64,000 bases of DNA from Solirubrobacteraceae bacterium (GTDB taxonomy: Bacteria > Actinomycetota > Thermoleophilia > Solirubrobacterales > Solirubrobacteraceae): positions 1-64,000 of the forward strand of contig JAEMQS010000019.1 in assembly GCA_016463765.1 (NCBI GenBank), read 5' to 3'. Below, piece by piece: positions 37,501 through 45,954 of this stretch. The stretch's first letter is position 1; each line of letters starts with the position of its first letter. The translations under genes and the position numbers were made by a program. The notes below the pieces were generated by a model, which saw only the letters and a program-made list of their open reading frames with translations, had not been told where the DNA came from and ran no database searches.

Positions 37501-38813
37501 CGCCCACGGCCGGCGGCGTGCTGCGCCTCGCGCTGACGAAGGCGCCCGTGCCCGACCCGGACCCTGAGCCCAGCACCGTGCCCGACCCGACCGAGGGCGG
37601 CTGGCAGCTCAACGGGTCCTCGACGATCAACCGCGGCGCACTCCAGCTCACCGCCCCGACATCGGACCAGCGCGGCACGGCGTTCTGGCCGACGGCGCTC
37701 GACACCAGCTCGGGGCTGACGATCGAGTTCGACGCCACGATCGACGCCGGGAGCGGCGCCGACGGCCTGACGATGGTCCTCGCCGACCCGGCCCGCGGCG
37801 CGACACCGGTCAGCATCGGAGGCGGCGGCGGCCACCTCGGCTTCGGCGGGATCCCCGGCTGGGCCGTCGCGCTCGGCAGCTTCCCCAACGGGACCCAGAC
37901 GAGCGGCAACTACGTCGGCCTGAGCAACGGCGCGCAGGCCGGCGCGTGGCAGACGCTGAGCTGGCTGCAGACCACGCCGCTGCTCACCCCGCTGCAGAAC
38001 ACCACCCGCAAGGTGCGCGTGACGATCGCCGCGGGCACGGTCACCGTGGCGCTCGACGGCGTGCCGATGATCACCCGCGCCGTCGACCTCCCGAACCGCC
38101 TGCTGCTCGGCTTCAGCGCGGCGACCGGCGGGCTGACGAACCGCCACGCCATCAGCGACGTCGACGTGCGCGGCGGCATCGTCGAACCGCCTCCGCCGCC
38201 CCCGCCGAGCTCCGTCCCCGATCCGGCCGCGGGCGGCTGGCAGCTCAACGGGTCGTCGACGATCACCGGCGGCGCGCTGCAGCTCACCGCCGCGGCGGCG
38301 GATCAGAAGGGCAGCGCCTTCTACCCGACGCCCGTCACCGTGGGCACCGGGATCACCGTGGAGTACGAGGCCACGGTCGCCGACGGCTCGGGCGCCGACG
38401 GACTCACGCTCGCGCTCGCCGACCCGGCCCGTGGTGCCGTGCCGACCAGCATCGGCGGCGGCGGCGGCCACCTCGGCTTCGGCGGGATCCCCGGCTGGGC
38501 GGTCGCGCTCTCGAGCTTCCCGAACGGCACGCAGTCCCAGGGCAACTTCATCGGCATCAGCGACGGCGCGCTCGCCGGCGCGTGGCAGACGCTGAACTGG
38601 CGCGCGGCCGCGGCGCTCGGCACCCCGTTGCAGAACACGACGAGGCGCGTGAAGGTCACGCTCACGCGCACCTCGATCTCCGCCTCGATCGACGGCGGGC
38701 TCACCGTCACGCATGCCGCGACCGTGCCTGAGCGGATCCTGCTGGGCTTCACGGCCTCGACCGGCGGCCTGACGAACCGCCACGCGATCAGCAACCTGAC
38801 CGTCTCGGGCTGA
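34557..38813 (+). CDS. Secreted copper-radical oxidase (galactose/glyoxal oxidase-like), multi-domain, paralog 1
   Basis: 1418 residues. Signal peptide (~1-32). Kelch-type seven-bladed oxidase (~33-475) with all copper-radical residues in place: Cys99 (SVFC) to cross-link with Tyr147 (GRWYPG), axial Tyr340 and His341 (QYHS), His426 in the C-terminal DUF1929 region (THQYSFDQ). An F5/8C (discoidin/CBM32-like) domain follows (~480-630), then four tandem ~85-residue LPGAGW modules (~633-997), and two L-type lectin-like domains (~1013-1206 and 1224-1418) joined by Pro-rich linkers. Predicted to oxidise a primary alcohol or aldehyde outside the cell, making hydrogen peroxide, with the accessory domains binding glycan. 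GTG at 34557 chosen by alignment with paralog 2. Confidence 0.88.
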   Translation: MLARLLSTVTGLLAVTAATATVATAADPAQTGQWSALQQYPVIPISAAVMPDGNIVAWDQADPGVPHGLSPNSGKAMIIDPDRGVIGRSANLAPTSVFCTLITTLPDGKVALVGGGNESYNSDRNVLYDPESKTFGAWGNMSRGRWYPGGQIDKTGNIVAMGGRGGSGADVIDAATGANRRLTGVNFDATYYPHVLRMPDGRYTVESISQTNAPIRSIMNTAGTGTMTPFADRTLLQPRLRLTSTMVGPYTSLMIGGGTLKTSYTLDVSSGTPVARPSGTMKYPRITATAVTLPDGSALTIGGNASNSETTGIPVMTPELWSPATGQWTSMEDSPRQRQYHSVAALLPDGRVWSAGTSARGIDEYNGAYFTPPSHFKKDGSGQLADRPTVQDAPKSVAWGQTFSVRSPEAASIRKAALIRLAANTHQYSFDQTYVPLDITRDGDRISMTVPANGNTIPAGQYMLFLTDSAGVPSKAPVLRVDPTSNTTPNVTVTQSSQLRSLSARLAFDGDTTNWKNGEFNGSHTLVEQTPWWQVDFGRSRSLENITIYTRTDRFQARTRNVWVFASDQPFTSTSIAETQAQPGVTAIQLPGIQPQTVTVNLNRSARYVRIQLPHPEHLNLREVVPKFDAVAAPNLGVAKVGQTDTQVTVKVTNTGNGPGTIQSVGLPGAGWSQTGGPGAPFTVAAGSETTLTLARGTVDGDLVLTPATGAALRLALDKAPPPPVADLSVSRLWQSSTQIGVRIANAGDGAGTIQSVTLPGAGWSQTSGPSAPFVVGAGGDTTLTLARGTVDGDLVLTPSSGAVLRLALEKAPPVPAPNLALTKVGQTDTQVTVKVANTGDATGTIESIALPGAGWVRVGGPAAPFAVAAGGETTLTLTRGTVDGDLVLTPSTGSALRLALEKAPPAPTANLALTKTAETDTQVTVKVANSGNAGGTIQTVTVPGAGWAQTSGPSAPFTVGPGAEQTLAFTRGTVDGDLVLTPTAGGVLRLALTKAPVPDPDPEPSTVPDPTEGGWQLNGSSTINRGALQLTAPTSDQRGTAFWPTALDTSSGLTIEFDATIDAGSGADGLTMVLADPARGATPVSIGGGGGHLGFGGIPGWAVALGSFPNGTQTSGNYVGLSNGAQAGAWQTLSWLQTTPLLTPLQNTTRKVRVTIAAGTVTVALDGVPMITRAVDLPNRLLLGFSAATGGLTNRHAISDVDVRGGIVEPPPPPPPSSVPDPAAGGWQLNGSSTITGGALQLTAAAADQKGSAFYPTPVTVGTGITVEYEATVADGSGADGLTLALADPARGAVPTSIGGGGGHLGFGGIPGWAVALSSFPNGTQSQGNFIGISDGALAGAWQTLNWRAAAALGTPLQNTTRRVKVTLTRTSISASIDGGLTVTHAATVPERILLGFTASTGGLTNRHAISNLTVSG
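36457..37548 (+). repeat. Four tandem ~85-residue LPGAGW modules within oxidase 1
   Basis: Units begin near 36457, 36730, 37009 and 37285. Each has T(D/S)TQ(V/I)xV(K/R)(V/I), LPGAGW or VPGAGW, APF, and [12 protein letters not shown]...LRLAL. Single copies occur in the genes at 32116 and 39009. Confidence 0.9.
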
Positions 38814-38820
38814 CCCGTCT

Positions 38821-38851
38821 GGACGCTCGCCGCGCAACGCGGCGTGCGTCC
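38821..38851 (+). terminator. Terminator-like hairpin after oxidase 1
   Basis: Arms 38821-38834 and 38838-38851 (14 bp, one mismatch) with a 3-nt loop, followed by ttggtgttt. Located 7 nt after the stop codon. Confidence 0.75.
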
Positions 38852-39008
38852 TTGGTGTTTCGGCGCGTCGGCGGTATGGTTCACGTTTCTGGTGCAACGC
38901 TTCGGCCGGCGGGTCCAACCCGGTCAGTCGCGTCTCTCAAGTTCCATCGCACGCAACGTCCCAGCGCACGTGTGACGGTCTTACCTCCCGATCGCATAGG
39001 TGCCCTCG

Positions 39009-42000
39009 GTGCTCACACGCTGGCTCTCGCTTGCCGTCCTCGCTGCCGCCTTCCTGGCGTCATCCACCGCCGCCCACGCCGACCCGTCACAGACCGGTCG
39101 CTGGAGCGCGGTGCAGGACTACCCCGTCGTCCCGATCTCCGCCGCCGTCACGCCTGACGGCAAGATCGTGGCCTGGGACCAGGCCGACCCGGGGACGCCG
39201 CACTCGATCTCGCCGAACAACGGCAAGGCGATGATCCTCGACCCCGAGACCGGCTCGATCACCCGCAGCACGAACATCGCCCCGGCGTCGGTCTTCTGCC
39301 CGCTCATCACGACGCTGCCCGACGGCAAGGTCGCGATCACCGGTGGCGGCAACGACACGGTCAACAGCGACCTCGTGCAGATCTACGACCCCGAGTCCAA
39401 GACCTTCGGCACCTGGTCGACCCTGTCGACCGGCCGCTGGTACGGCGGCGGCAGCATCAACCGCAACGGCGACATCGTCGCGCTCGGCGGCCGTGGCGGC
39501 AGCGGCGCGGACGTCGTCGACGCCGAGACCGGCCGCAACCGCCGGCTGAACGTCAACTTCGGCGCCGACTGGTACCCGCTCGCCCTGCGGATGCCCGACG
39601 GCCGCTTCACGATCGAGAACGTCACGGACCTGCGGACGAGCAACAACCCGACCCGCCAGATCCTCGACATCAACGGCAACGGGACGCTCACCGGCGCCGA
39701 CGACCAGACGCTGCTCCAGCAGCGCCTGCGGATGACGGCCACCATGGTCGGCCCTTACACGATGCTCGGCATCACCGGCGGCAAGTCGAAGGAGACCTAC
39801 CTCCTCGACGTCTCCACCGGCGGCCGTCCCGTCCCGCGGGCCACGGGCGCGACGAAGGACCCGCACATCACGGGCACCGCCGTGACCCTGCCGGACGGCT
39901 CGGCCATCGTCATCGGCGGCAACTCGTCGGGCAGCGAGACCTACGGCACGCCGGTCTACGGCACCGAGCGCTGGTCGCCGGAGACGGGCCAGTGGACGTC
40001 GATGGCGAACACGCCGCGCCAGCGCCAGTACCACTCGGTCGCCGCGCTGCTGCCGGACGGCCGCGTGTGGTCGGCGGGCACGTCGATCAACGGCTCGAAC
40101 GCCAACGAGTACAACGGCGCGTACTTCTCGCCGCCGTACCTCTACAAGAAGGACGGCTCGGGTGAGCTCGCGCCGCGGCCGCAGATCACGGCCGCGCCGC
40201 AGTCCTCCTCGTGGGGCGAGCGCATGACGTTCCGCTCGCCGCAGGCCGCGTCGATCCGCAAGGCGTCGCTCGTGCGCCTGTCGGCGACGACCCACCAGTA
40301 CGACTTCTCCAGCGCGTTCGTCCCGCTCGACGTGTCGGTCAACGGCGACCAGGTCTCCGTCGACGTGCCGAGCAACGGCAACACGACGCCGGCCGGCTCG
40401 TACATGGTGTTCCTGGTCGACAGCGCCGGTGTCCCGTCGAAGGCGGCGGTTGTCCGCATCGACCCGGCCGCGGACAGCACGCCGCACACGACCGCGACGG
40501 CGAGCTCGCAGAACGGCTCGCAGTACCCGGCGTGGAAGGGCTATGACGGCGACACGAACGCGCTCGGCGTCGTGACGAAGTCGCAGTCCGAGCCGTGGTG
40601 GCAGCTCGACTTCGGCCGCTCGCGCCAGGTCACCAGCATCACCATCCACAACCGCACGGACTCGACGACGAACCGCCAGCGCCTGCGTTCGGCCTGGGTG
40701 TACGCGTCCGATCAGCCGTTTCAGTCGACCTCGGTGAGCGGCACGCGGGCGCAGGCCGGTGTGACCGCGACACAGTTGCCGAGCACCGTTGGCTCGACCG
40801 TGAACGTGTCGCTCGGCCGCAGCGCGCGGTACATCCGCATCCAGCTGCCGCGGACCGACTCGCTGAACCTCAAGGAGGTCGTGCCGACCTTCGCCGCGAC
40901 ACCCGCGCCGAAGCTCGCGCTGACCGCCACCGGGCAGACCGACGAGCAGGTGACCGTGAAGGTCGCCAACACCGGCAACGCGACGGGGACCATCCAATCC
41001 GTCGTGCTCCCGGGTGCCGGCTGGGCACAGACCGCGGGCCCGGGCGCGCCCTTCACGGTCGCGGCCGGCGCCGAGGCCACGCTGACGCTCAAGCGCGGCA
41101 CGGTCGACGGCGACCTCGTCCTGACCCCGAGCAGCGGCAGCACCCTCCGACTCGCCCTGTCCAAGGCGCCGACCCCGCCGCCCCCGCCGCCGACCAGCTC
41201 GGTGCCGAACCCCGCGGCCGGCGGCTGGCAGCTCAACGGCGTGGCGACCATCGCCGGTTCCGCGCTCCAGCTGACGCCCGCGCAGCCCGACCAGAAGGGC
41301 AGCGCGTTCTACCCGACCGCGCTCGACACGAGCGGCGGGCTGACCGTCGAGTTCGACGCGACGTTCGCCGGGGGCTCGGGCGCTGACGGCCTGGCCCTGA
41401 TCCTCGCCGACCCGTCGAAGGGCGCCACCCCGACCTCGCTCGGCGGCGGCGGCGGCTCGCTCGGGTTCGGCGGGATCCCCGGCGTGGGCGTCGGCATGTC
41501 GACCTACCCCGTGAGCACGATCGGCATCAGCGACGGCGCAAAGGCGGGCGCGTGGCAGACCCTGAACTGGCTCGGCACGGCGCTCCTGCCCTCGCCGCTC
41601 CAGGACACGACCCGGCGCGTGCGGGTCACGATCTCGGGCGGCACGATGACCGCCACGGTCGACGGCGCCACCGTGTCCCAGCCGGTCGCGGTCCCGAGCC
41701 GCGTCCTGCTCGGCTTCAGTGCCTCGACGGGCGGGCTGACGAACCGCCACGAGATCCGCGACCTCGTGGTCTCCGGGGGCGTCACCACGCCGCCGCCGCC
41801 GGATCCCGAGCCCGAGCCTGAGCCCGGGCCCTCGACGGTGCCGGACCCCGCCGCGGGCGGCTGGCAGCTGAACGGCACGTCCTCGATCGCCAGCGACGCG
41901 CTGCAGCTGACGCCCGCCGCATCCGACGCGAGGGGCACGGCGTTCTACCCGACCGCCGTCGACACGGCCAGCGGCCTGACCGTGGAGTTCGACGCCACGA

Positions 42001-42425
42001 TCGCCGACGGCACCGGCGCGGACGGCCTCGCGATGGTCCTCGCGGACCCCTCCAAGGGGGCGACCCCGACCGCCGTGGGCGGCGGTGGCGGTTCGCTCGG
42101 CTTCGGCGGGATCCCCGGCATCGCCGTGGGCATGTCCACGTACCCGAGCAGCAGTCTCGGCATCAGCGACGGCGCGAAGGCCGGCGCGTGGCAGACCCTG
42201 AACTGGGTCAGCACCACGCCGCTGCTCACGCCGCTGCAGAACACGACGAAGCGCGTGAAGGTGACCATCACGCCGACGACGGTCACCGCCGTGATCGACG
42301 GCGGCGCGACGGTCACCCAGGTCATGGCCGTGCCGGCGAAGGTGCTGATCGGCTTCAGCGCCGCGACCGGTGGCCTGACCAACCGGCACGCGGTGAAGAA
42401 CGTCCGCGTGACCGCCGGCGCCTAG
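39009..42425 (+). CDS. Secreted copper-radical oxidase (galactose/glyoxal oxidase-like), paralog 2
   Basis: 1138 residues. Signal peptide (~1-23). Same Kelch/DUF1929 oxidase core as paralog 1: Cys97 (SVFCP), Tyr145 (GRWYGG), Tyr341-His342 (QYHS), His429 (THQYDF), so the copper-radical centre is complete. F5/8C-like domain (~490-630), one LPGAGW module (~635-719), a Pro-rich linker, and two L-type lectin-like domains (~736-925 and ~950-1138). The catalytic half is highly similar to paralog 1; the accessory half differs in module number, which shows domain shuffling after duplication. GTG at 39009 (39000 possible) places the hydrophobic core correctly. Substrate unknown. Confidence 0.88.
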   Translation: MLTRWLSLAVLAAAFLASSTAAHADPSQTGRWSAVQDYPVVPISAAVTPDGKIVAWDQADPGTPHSISPNNGKAMILDPETGSITRSTNIAPASVFCPLITTLPDGKVAITGGGNDTVNSDLVQIYDPESKTFGTWSTLSTGRWYGGGSINRNGDIVALGGRGGSGADVVDAETGRNRRLNVNFGADWYPLALRMPDGRFTIENVTDLRTSNNPTRQILDINGNGTLTGADDQTLLQQRLRMTATMVGPYTMLGITGGKSKETYLLDVSTGGRPVPRATGATKDPHITGTAVTLPDGSAIVIGGNSSGSETYGTPVYGTERWSPETGQWTSMANTPRQRQYHSVAALLPDGRVWSAGTSINGSNANEYNGAYFSPPYLYKKDGSGELAPRPQITAAPQSSSWGERMTFRSPQAASIRKASLVRLSATTHQYDFSSAFVPLDVSVNGDQVSVDVPSNGNTTPAGSYMVFLVDSAGVPSKAAVVRIDPAADSTPHTTATASSQNGSQYPAWKGYDGDTNALGVVTKSQSEPWWQLDFGRSRQVTSITIHNRTDSTTNRQRLRSAWVYASDQPFQSTSVSGTRAQAGVTATQLPSTVGSTVNVSLGRSARYIRIQLPRTDSLNLKEVVPTFAATPAPKLALTATGQTDEQVTVKVANTGNATGTIQSVVLPGAGWAQTAGPGAPFTVAAGAEATLTLKRGTVDGDLVLTPSSGSTLRLALSKAPTPPPPPPTSSVPNPAAGGWQLNGVATIAGSALQLTPAQPDQKGSAFYPTALDTSGGLTVEFDATFAGGSGADGLALILADPSKGATPTSLGGGGGSLGFGGIPGVGVGMSTYPVSTIGISDGAKAGAWQTLNWLGTALLPSPLQDTTRRVRVTISGGTMTATVDGATVSQPVAVPSRVLLGFSASTGGLTNRHEIRDLVVSGGVTTPPPPDPEPEPEPGPSTVPDPAAGGWQLNGTSSIASDALQLTPAASDARGTAFYPTAVDTASGLTVEFDATIADGTGADGLAMVLADPSKGATPTAVGGGGGSLGFGGIPGIAVGMSTYPSSSLGISDGAKAGAWQTLNWVSTTPLLTPLQNTTKRVKVTITPTTVTAVIDGGATVTQVMAVPAKVLIGFSAATGGLTNRHAVKNVRVTAGA

Positions 42426-42436
42426 AACGCACTGAC

Positions 42437-42474
42437 CGGCAGATCCACGTTGCCAGAGCGACGTGGATCTGCCG
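42437..42474. repeat. Palindromic intergenic repeat, copy B
   Basis: CGGCAGATCCACGT (42437-42450), 10-nt loop, perfect complement 42461-42474. The same core, loop length and first loop bases as copy A at 13343-13394. It lies between the convergent stops of oxidase 2 and the Ig-like gene and could end both transcripts here. Confidence 0.85.
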
Positions 42475-42483
42475 TTCGGCGCG

Positions 42484-44100
42484 TCAGCGGCGGCAGATCC
42501 GCCGCTCCGTGCGGCGGGCCGTGCTGAGGGTGCGCTTCTTGACGCGCAGCGTGCGCTTGGCGCGCACGATCCGCTTGCGCGTGCCGTACCTGCGCGCGGC
42601 CCGCAGCGACTTGCGCGCCCGCACCACCGCGCGGGCGGCGCGCTTGGTCGCCGAGCGGCGCAGCAGGCAGGACTGCCGCCGGCATGCGGCCGTCTGCTCC
42701 CCGCGGACCCGGAACGACCAGCGGGTGCGATCGGTCTGGCCGGCGAGATCCGTCCCGATCGCCTCGACCGTGTGCCGGCCCGGGCACAGCCCTCCCTCGG
42801 GGTACCACGCGAGTCGCCCGGCGAGATCGTCGTACTCGGCGGGGACCGCGCCACCGTCGACGAGGAGCGTCGCCGACGCGAAGCCGATGTTGTCGGTGGC
42901 CGTGGCGACGACCGACTCGGGGCGGTCGCGGACCGTCGTCTTCGGGATGGGCAGTGCCGGCGCCACCGACGGCGGCGTGCGGTCGACGACGAGCTCACGC
43001 CCGTCACCCGGATCGTTCGTGTTCCCGGCCCCGTCCGTCGCCAGGACCGCGAGCGGGTACCGACCCTCCGGGAGGGGCTCGCGCGGGCGCAACCGGGCGA
43101 CGGCCTTGTCCCGCTCGACGTCGGCGTCGAGCTTCTGCTCGCCGATCTGCAGCGCGAAGCTCGTGATGCCCGAGGCGAACCCGCTGGTCTCCGGGTCCCG
43201 CGCCTCCACGGTGATCTCCGGGCGCTCCTCGCGTGACGCGGTGAGCGGCGGGAGCGAGACGATCGGGCGCGCCGTGTCGATCGTGACCTTCGCCGAGCGC
43301 TCGGTGCAGTTCGCGGGACTGCTGACGTCACACGCTCGTGCGGTCACCGTGCGGCGGCCGTCGGGCACCCGGCCGAGGCCGTCGGCCAGCGTGAGCGGCG
43401 AGCTGTCGATCCGGGCGTCGAAGCCCGGCTCACCGATGTTGTCCGTCGCCTCGACGGTCAGCTCGGCGCCGCGTCCGGTCGCCTCGTCCCCACCACCGAT
43501 GACCATGCCGTCACCGAGCGGCCGGCCGGCGAGCAGGGCGGTGAGCGCCGGGGGCTCGTTGTCCACCGCGACCCAGGCCGCCCGGCCGCGCAGGATGATC
43601 CCGGCGACCGCCGCGTTGCCCGAGCTGCCGCCGTATCGCAGCACAGCGCGGACGCGCATGCCCGGCGTCGGCAGGTCATAGGCGACCGGCGAGCCCATCC
43701 ACGGCACGATCGGCGCGTTGCCCGCACACACCCGGTTCTCCGAGGGCGCGGCCGGGCGGCACACGACGATGCCCCACTCCTGGCGCGTGTTGCTGCCGGG
43801 GAAGTCCAGGATCACACGATGGCCCTGCGCCCGGCCCGTGTACTCCCATTCGTCGAACCCCGACGGGAGGTCGACCCAGCCCGCCTCCCCGTTGCTGAAC
43901 TGCCGCCCGCTGACCGGGTCGACGGTGAACTCGGCACCCGCGCTCGGCGCCGTGATGGTGTATCGCCCGGTGCACGGCGAGCTGCAGTTGCGGCTCGGCG
44001 TCTCCGACGAGGCGGGCACACCGACGGTCCCCGCCTGGGCCGCGGCCGGGGCGAGGAGCGCGCCGGCCGACACGAGGGTGAGCAGCATCCGTCGCAGCAT
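42484..44100 (-). CDS. Exported Ig-like-domain protein with basic Cys-containing tail
   Basis: 538 residues. Signal peptide (~1-23, ending AQA). N-terminal ~170 residues carry paired Cys (NCSSPC, CRP...VCAG) and look like a carbohydrate-binding beta-sandwich. Three to four bacterial Ig-like repeats follow (VEATDNIGEPGF, VTIDTARPIVSLP, VVDRTPPSVAPALP). The last ~60 residues are very Arg/Lys-rich with Cys, which may bind nucleic acid or anionic cell-wall polymer. ATG at 44100 touches the stop of the lipoprotein gene. Last gene of a three-gene exported-protein operon. Family not recognised. Confidence 0.75.
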   Translation of the reverse strand: MLRRMLLTLVSAGALLAPAAAQAGTVGVPASSETPSRNCSSPCTGRYTITAPSAGAEFTVDPVSGRQFSNGEAGWVDLPSGFDEWEYTGRAQGHRVILDFPGSNTRQEWGIVVCRPAAPSENRVCAGNAPIVPWMGSPVAYDLPTPGMRVRAVLRYGGSSGNAAVAGIILRGRAAWVAVDNEPPALTALLAGRPLGDGMVIGGGDEATGRGAELTVEATDNIGEPGFDARIDSSPLTLADGLGRVPDGRRTVTARACDVSSPANCTERSAKVTIDTARPIVSLPPLTASREERPEITVEARDPETSGFASGITSFALQIGEQKLDADVERDKAVARLRPREPLPEGRYPLAVLATDGAGNTNDPGDGRELVVDRTPPSVAPALPIPKTTVRDRPESVVATATDNIGFASATLLVDGGAVPAEYDDLAGRLAWYPEGGLCPGRHTVEAIGTDLAGQTDRTRWSFRVRGEQTAACRRQSCLLRRSATKRAARAVVRARKSLRAARRYGTRKRIVRAKRTLRVKKRTLSTARRTERRICRR

Positions 44101-44660
44101 CAGGGGTACCTCCGGTCGACCTGCAGGGAGAAGCGCATGGGCATGCGCTCGCTGAAGCGCCGCTCGCCCTGGCGATAGTCCACGCGGACCTCGCGGACCG
44201 CGAACCGGCCGAGCTGGTCGGCCTGCACGCCGAGGACGACGAGCGCCCCGATCCGCTGCATCGCCGCGCTCGGGCGCACCTCGTACCCGGACACCGCCGC
44301 GGTCGCCCCGGCGAACCGCGCCGATGGCGGCCAGCGGCGCTCGGCGGTGAACGCGCCGAGCGGGCGATCCGTCCCGGCGACGACCGAGCCCGCGAGCTGG
44401 ACCTCGGGGCTCGCCGAGGCCAGGCGCACCCGCTCGAGCACGATCGGCGTGTCGCCCGCGTTCTCTTCCGGACGGACGACGAACAGCCCGACGCTCACCG
44501 GACGGCCCGGGATCAACGCGGTCGAGCCGGTGAACGCCGTCGCACCCGCCTCGAGCGGGCCGTCAGCGCCGACGTCCCACACGTCGCCGGGCGCGTCACC
44601 GCCGCAGGCCGTCAGGGCACCGGCGGCGGCGAGCGCAGCCATGAGGATCCGGCCGCTCAC
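44100..44660 (-). CDS. Exported lipoprotein
   Basis: 186 residues. Short basic N-terminus, hydrophobic helix and lipobox LTAC (ALTAC|GGD) at residues ~14-17, so lipid-anchored to the outer face of the membrane. The mature part is beta-rich with Arg-rich ends; no family recognised. GTG at 44660 overlaps the stop of the upstream gene as GTGA, and its end meets the start of the Ig-like gene, so the three are translated as a unit. Confidence 0.78.
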   Translation of the reverse strand: MSGRILMAALAAAGALTACGGDAPGDVWDVGADGPLEAGATAFTGSTALIPGRPVSVGLFVVRPEENAGDTPIVLERVRLASASPEVQLAGSVVAGTDRPLGAFTAERRWPPSARFAGATAAVSGYEVRPSAAMQRIGALVVLGVQADQLGRFAVREVRVDYRQGERRFSERMPMRFSLQVDRRYP

Positions 44661-45751
44661 CGGCGGCGGTTCGGACCTGCGTAGACGCGCTGCGCGTCGA
44701 CGAAGCTGACGCCCGCCGCCTCCGAGCACAGCGGCCGCTCGAGGTTCTTGCGTTTGTCCGCGCTCCACGTGGTCTGCATGCCGCGCGTGTGCGTCGACTT
44801 CACGTCCACGCCCCCGACCCCGTCGACGTTCACGCCGGCGGAGAACGTCGACGTCGCGCTCCTGTCGCGCACGACCTCATCGCCGGGGTTGACGATGAAC
44901 GCCATCTCGGCCCGGTTGCGCTTGCGGCACCATGCCCGCGACGGGAGCACCTTGCGCTTCTGCAGGCTTCCGGTCCACCGGCCGCCCACGATGTAGGGCT
45001 TGCCGGTGTTGTACCCGCCGCAGACGACCTTCTTGCGCTGGTACTTCACGCCCGCGACGATCTCGCGGCTCTCCTTCGGCCCGAGGACGCGCTTGGCCGA
45101 CGCCCCACTGCCGCGCCCCTCGAGCGCCTGGAACCCCGCCTTCCCCCCGGCCGACGCGGACACCTCGATCTGCGACGCCGTAGTCATCGCGAACGTCGCG
45201 TTGATGTTGCGCGTCATCCAGACCTCGGCCACCGGCGTGAGCTTGGCGCCCGTCTCCCCGGCCGACATCGTCACGCACATGCCCGACTGGAGGCGCTTTG
45301 CACCGGCCGACCGCTTCATCGCGCCGGGCGATGACGGGCTGGCCACGACGTCCTGCGTCACCGGCGGCGCGGCCTGACGCAGCAGCGCGCCGCGTGTCAC
45401 CAGGCCCTCGGGGCGCCAGACGAAGAAGCGCGGGACGGCCGCCCGGTCGGTGAGTGCGACGACGAACAGGTTCGCCGCGCCCTCGGCCTCGACGGCCTGG
45501 CGGACCAGGTCGGGGGCCGGGAGCTGGAAGGCGTAGGTGCCGTCGGCTGCGGCGGTGGTCGTGGCGAGCGGCGTCCTCGCCGGGTCGGCGGAGGCGAACA
45601 GCCCCACGGTCGCCGCCGTGGGCGCGCCCGCGGCGTCGGTGATCGTGCCGCGGATGTCGAGCGGCGCGACATCGGCGTGCGCGGTCGCGGCGGACGCGAC
45701 GAGCGCGGCGCCGGTGATGAGCGAAGTTGCGATGGCGCGAGTGCGCACCAT
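44657..45751 (-). CDS. Exported protein of unknown function, first gene of a three-gene operon
   Basis: 364 residues. Signal peptide (~1-26, AHA-D). Residues ~30-125 look like a carboxypeptidase-regulatory/CNA_B-like beta-sandwich (LDIRGTITDAAGAPTAATVGLFASAD..GTYAFQLPAP). The rest is a Cys-containing basic domain with VCGGYNTGKPYIVGGRW and WCRKRNRAEMAFIVNP; not recognised. ATG at 45751. Divergent from the second FG-GAP gene 203 bp away. The operon may encode an envelope complex made of this protein, the lipoprotein and the Ig-like protein. Confidence 0.75.
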   Translation of the reverse strand: MVRTRAIATSLITGAALVASAATAHADVAPLDIRGTITDAAGAPTAATVGLFASADPARTPLATTTAAADGTYAFQLPAPDLVRQAVEAEGAANLFVVALTDRAAVPRFFVWRPEGLVTRGALLRQAAPPVTQDVVASPSSPGAMKRSAGAKRLQSGMCVTMSAGETGAKLTPVAEVWMTRNINATFAMTTASQIEVSASAGGKAGFQALEGRGSGASAKRVLGPKESREIVAGVKYQRKKVVCGGYNTGKPYIVGGRWTGSLQKRKVLPSRAWCRKRNRAEMAFIVNPGDEVVRDRSATSTFSAGVNVDGVGGVDVKSTHTRGMQTTWSADKRKNLERPLCSEAAGVSFVDAQRVYAGPNRRR

Positions 45752-45920
45752 GACCCCCTGCGGGTCGGGAACGGGACAGGCAGGTTCCCCACAGTAGCCG
45801 GTTCAGATCTTGATCGTTATCTGACATGCCCGACAGCCTCGTCGCGCAGGAAAAGTGCTCGTTCCCGGGCCGCCGACCCTGAACGGGATTCAACGCAGGG
45901 GCGGGTTCTCGGGGTAGGAA

Positions 45921-45944
45921 TGACGTGTCAGTCGGTACACGTCA
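45921..45944. promoter_or_regulatory. Inverted repeat before the FG-GAP gene at 45955
   Basis: TGACGTGT (45921-45928), 8-nt spacer, ACACGTCA (45937-45944). Perfect 8-bp arms next to the AGGAG ribosome site. A likely operator in the divergent region between two exported-protein genes; regulator unknown. Confidence 0.65.
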
Positions 45945-45954
45945 GGAGCCTTCG

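Noticed and set aside
36457-37548. Possible CRISPR-like array in the repeats of oxidase 1
   Set aside because: The repeats are ~270-bp in-frame protein modules with diverged DNA, not short identical repeats with unique spacers.
39087-43331. 1414-codon minus-strand open frame opposite oxidase 2
   Set aside because: Arg/Gly/Ala-rich translation with no domain. It is a shadow of the GC-rich oxidase gene on the other strand, as is the 766-codon frame at 36618-38918.
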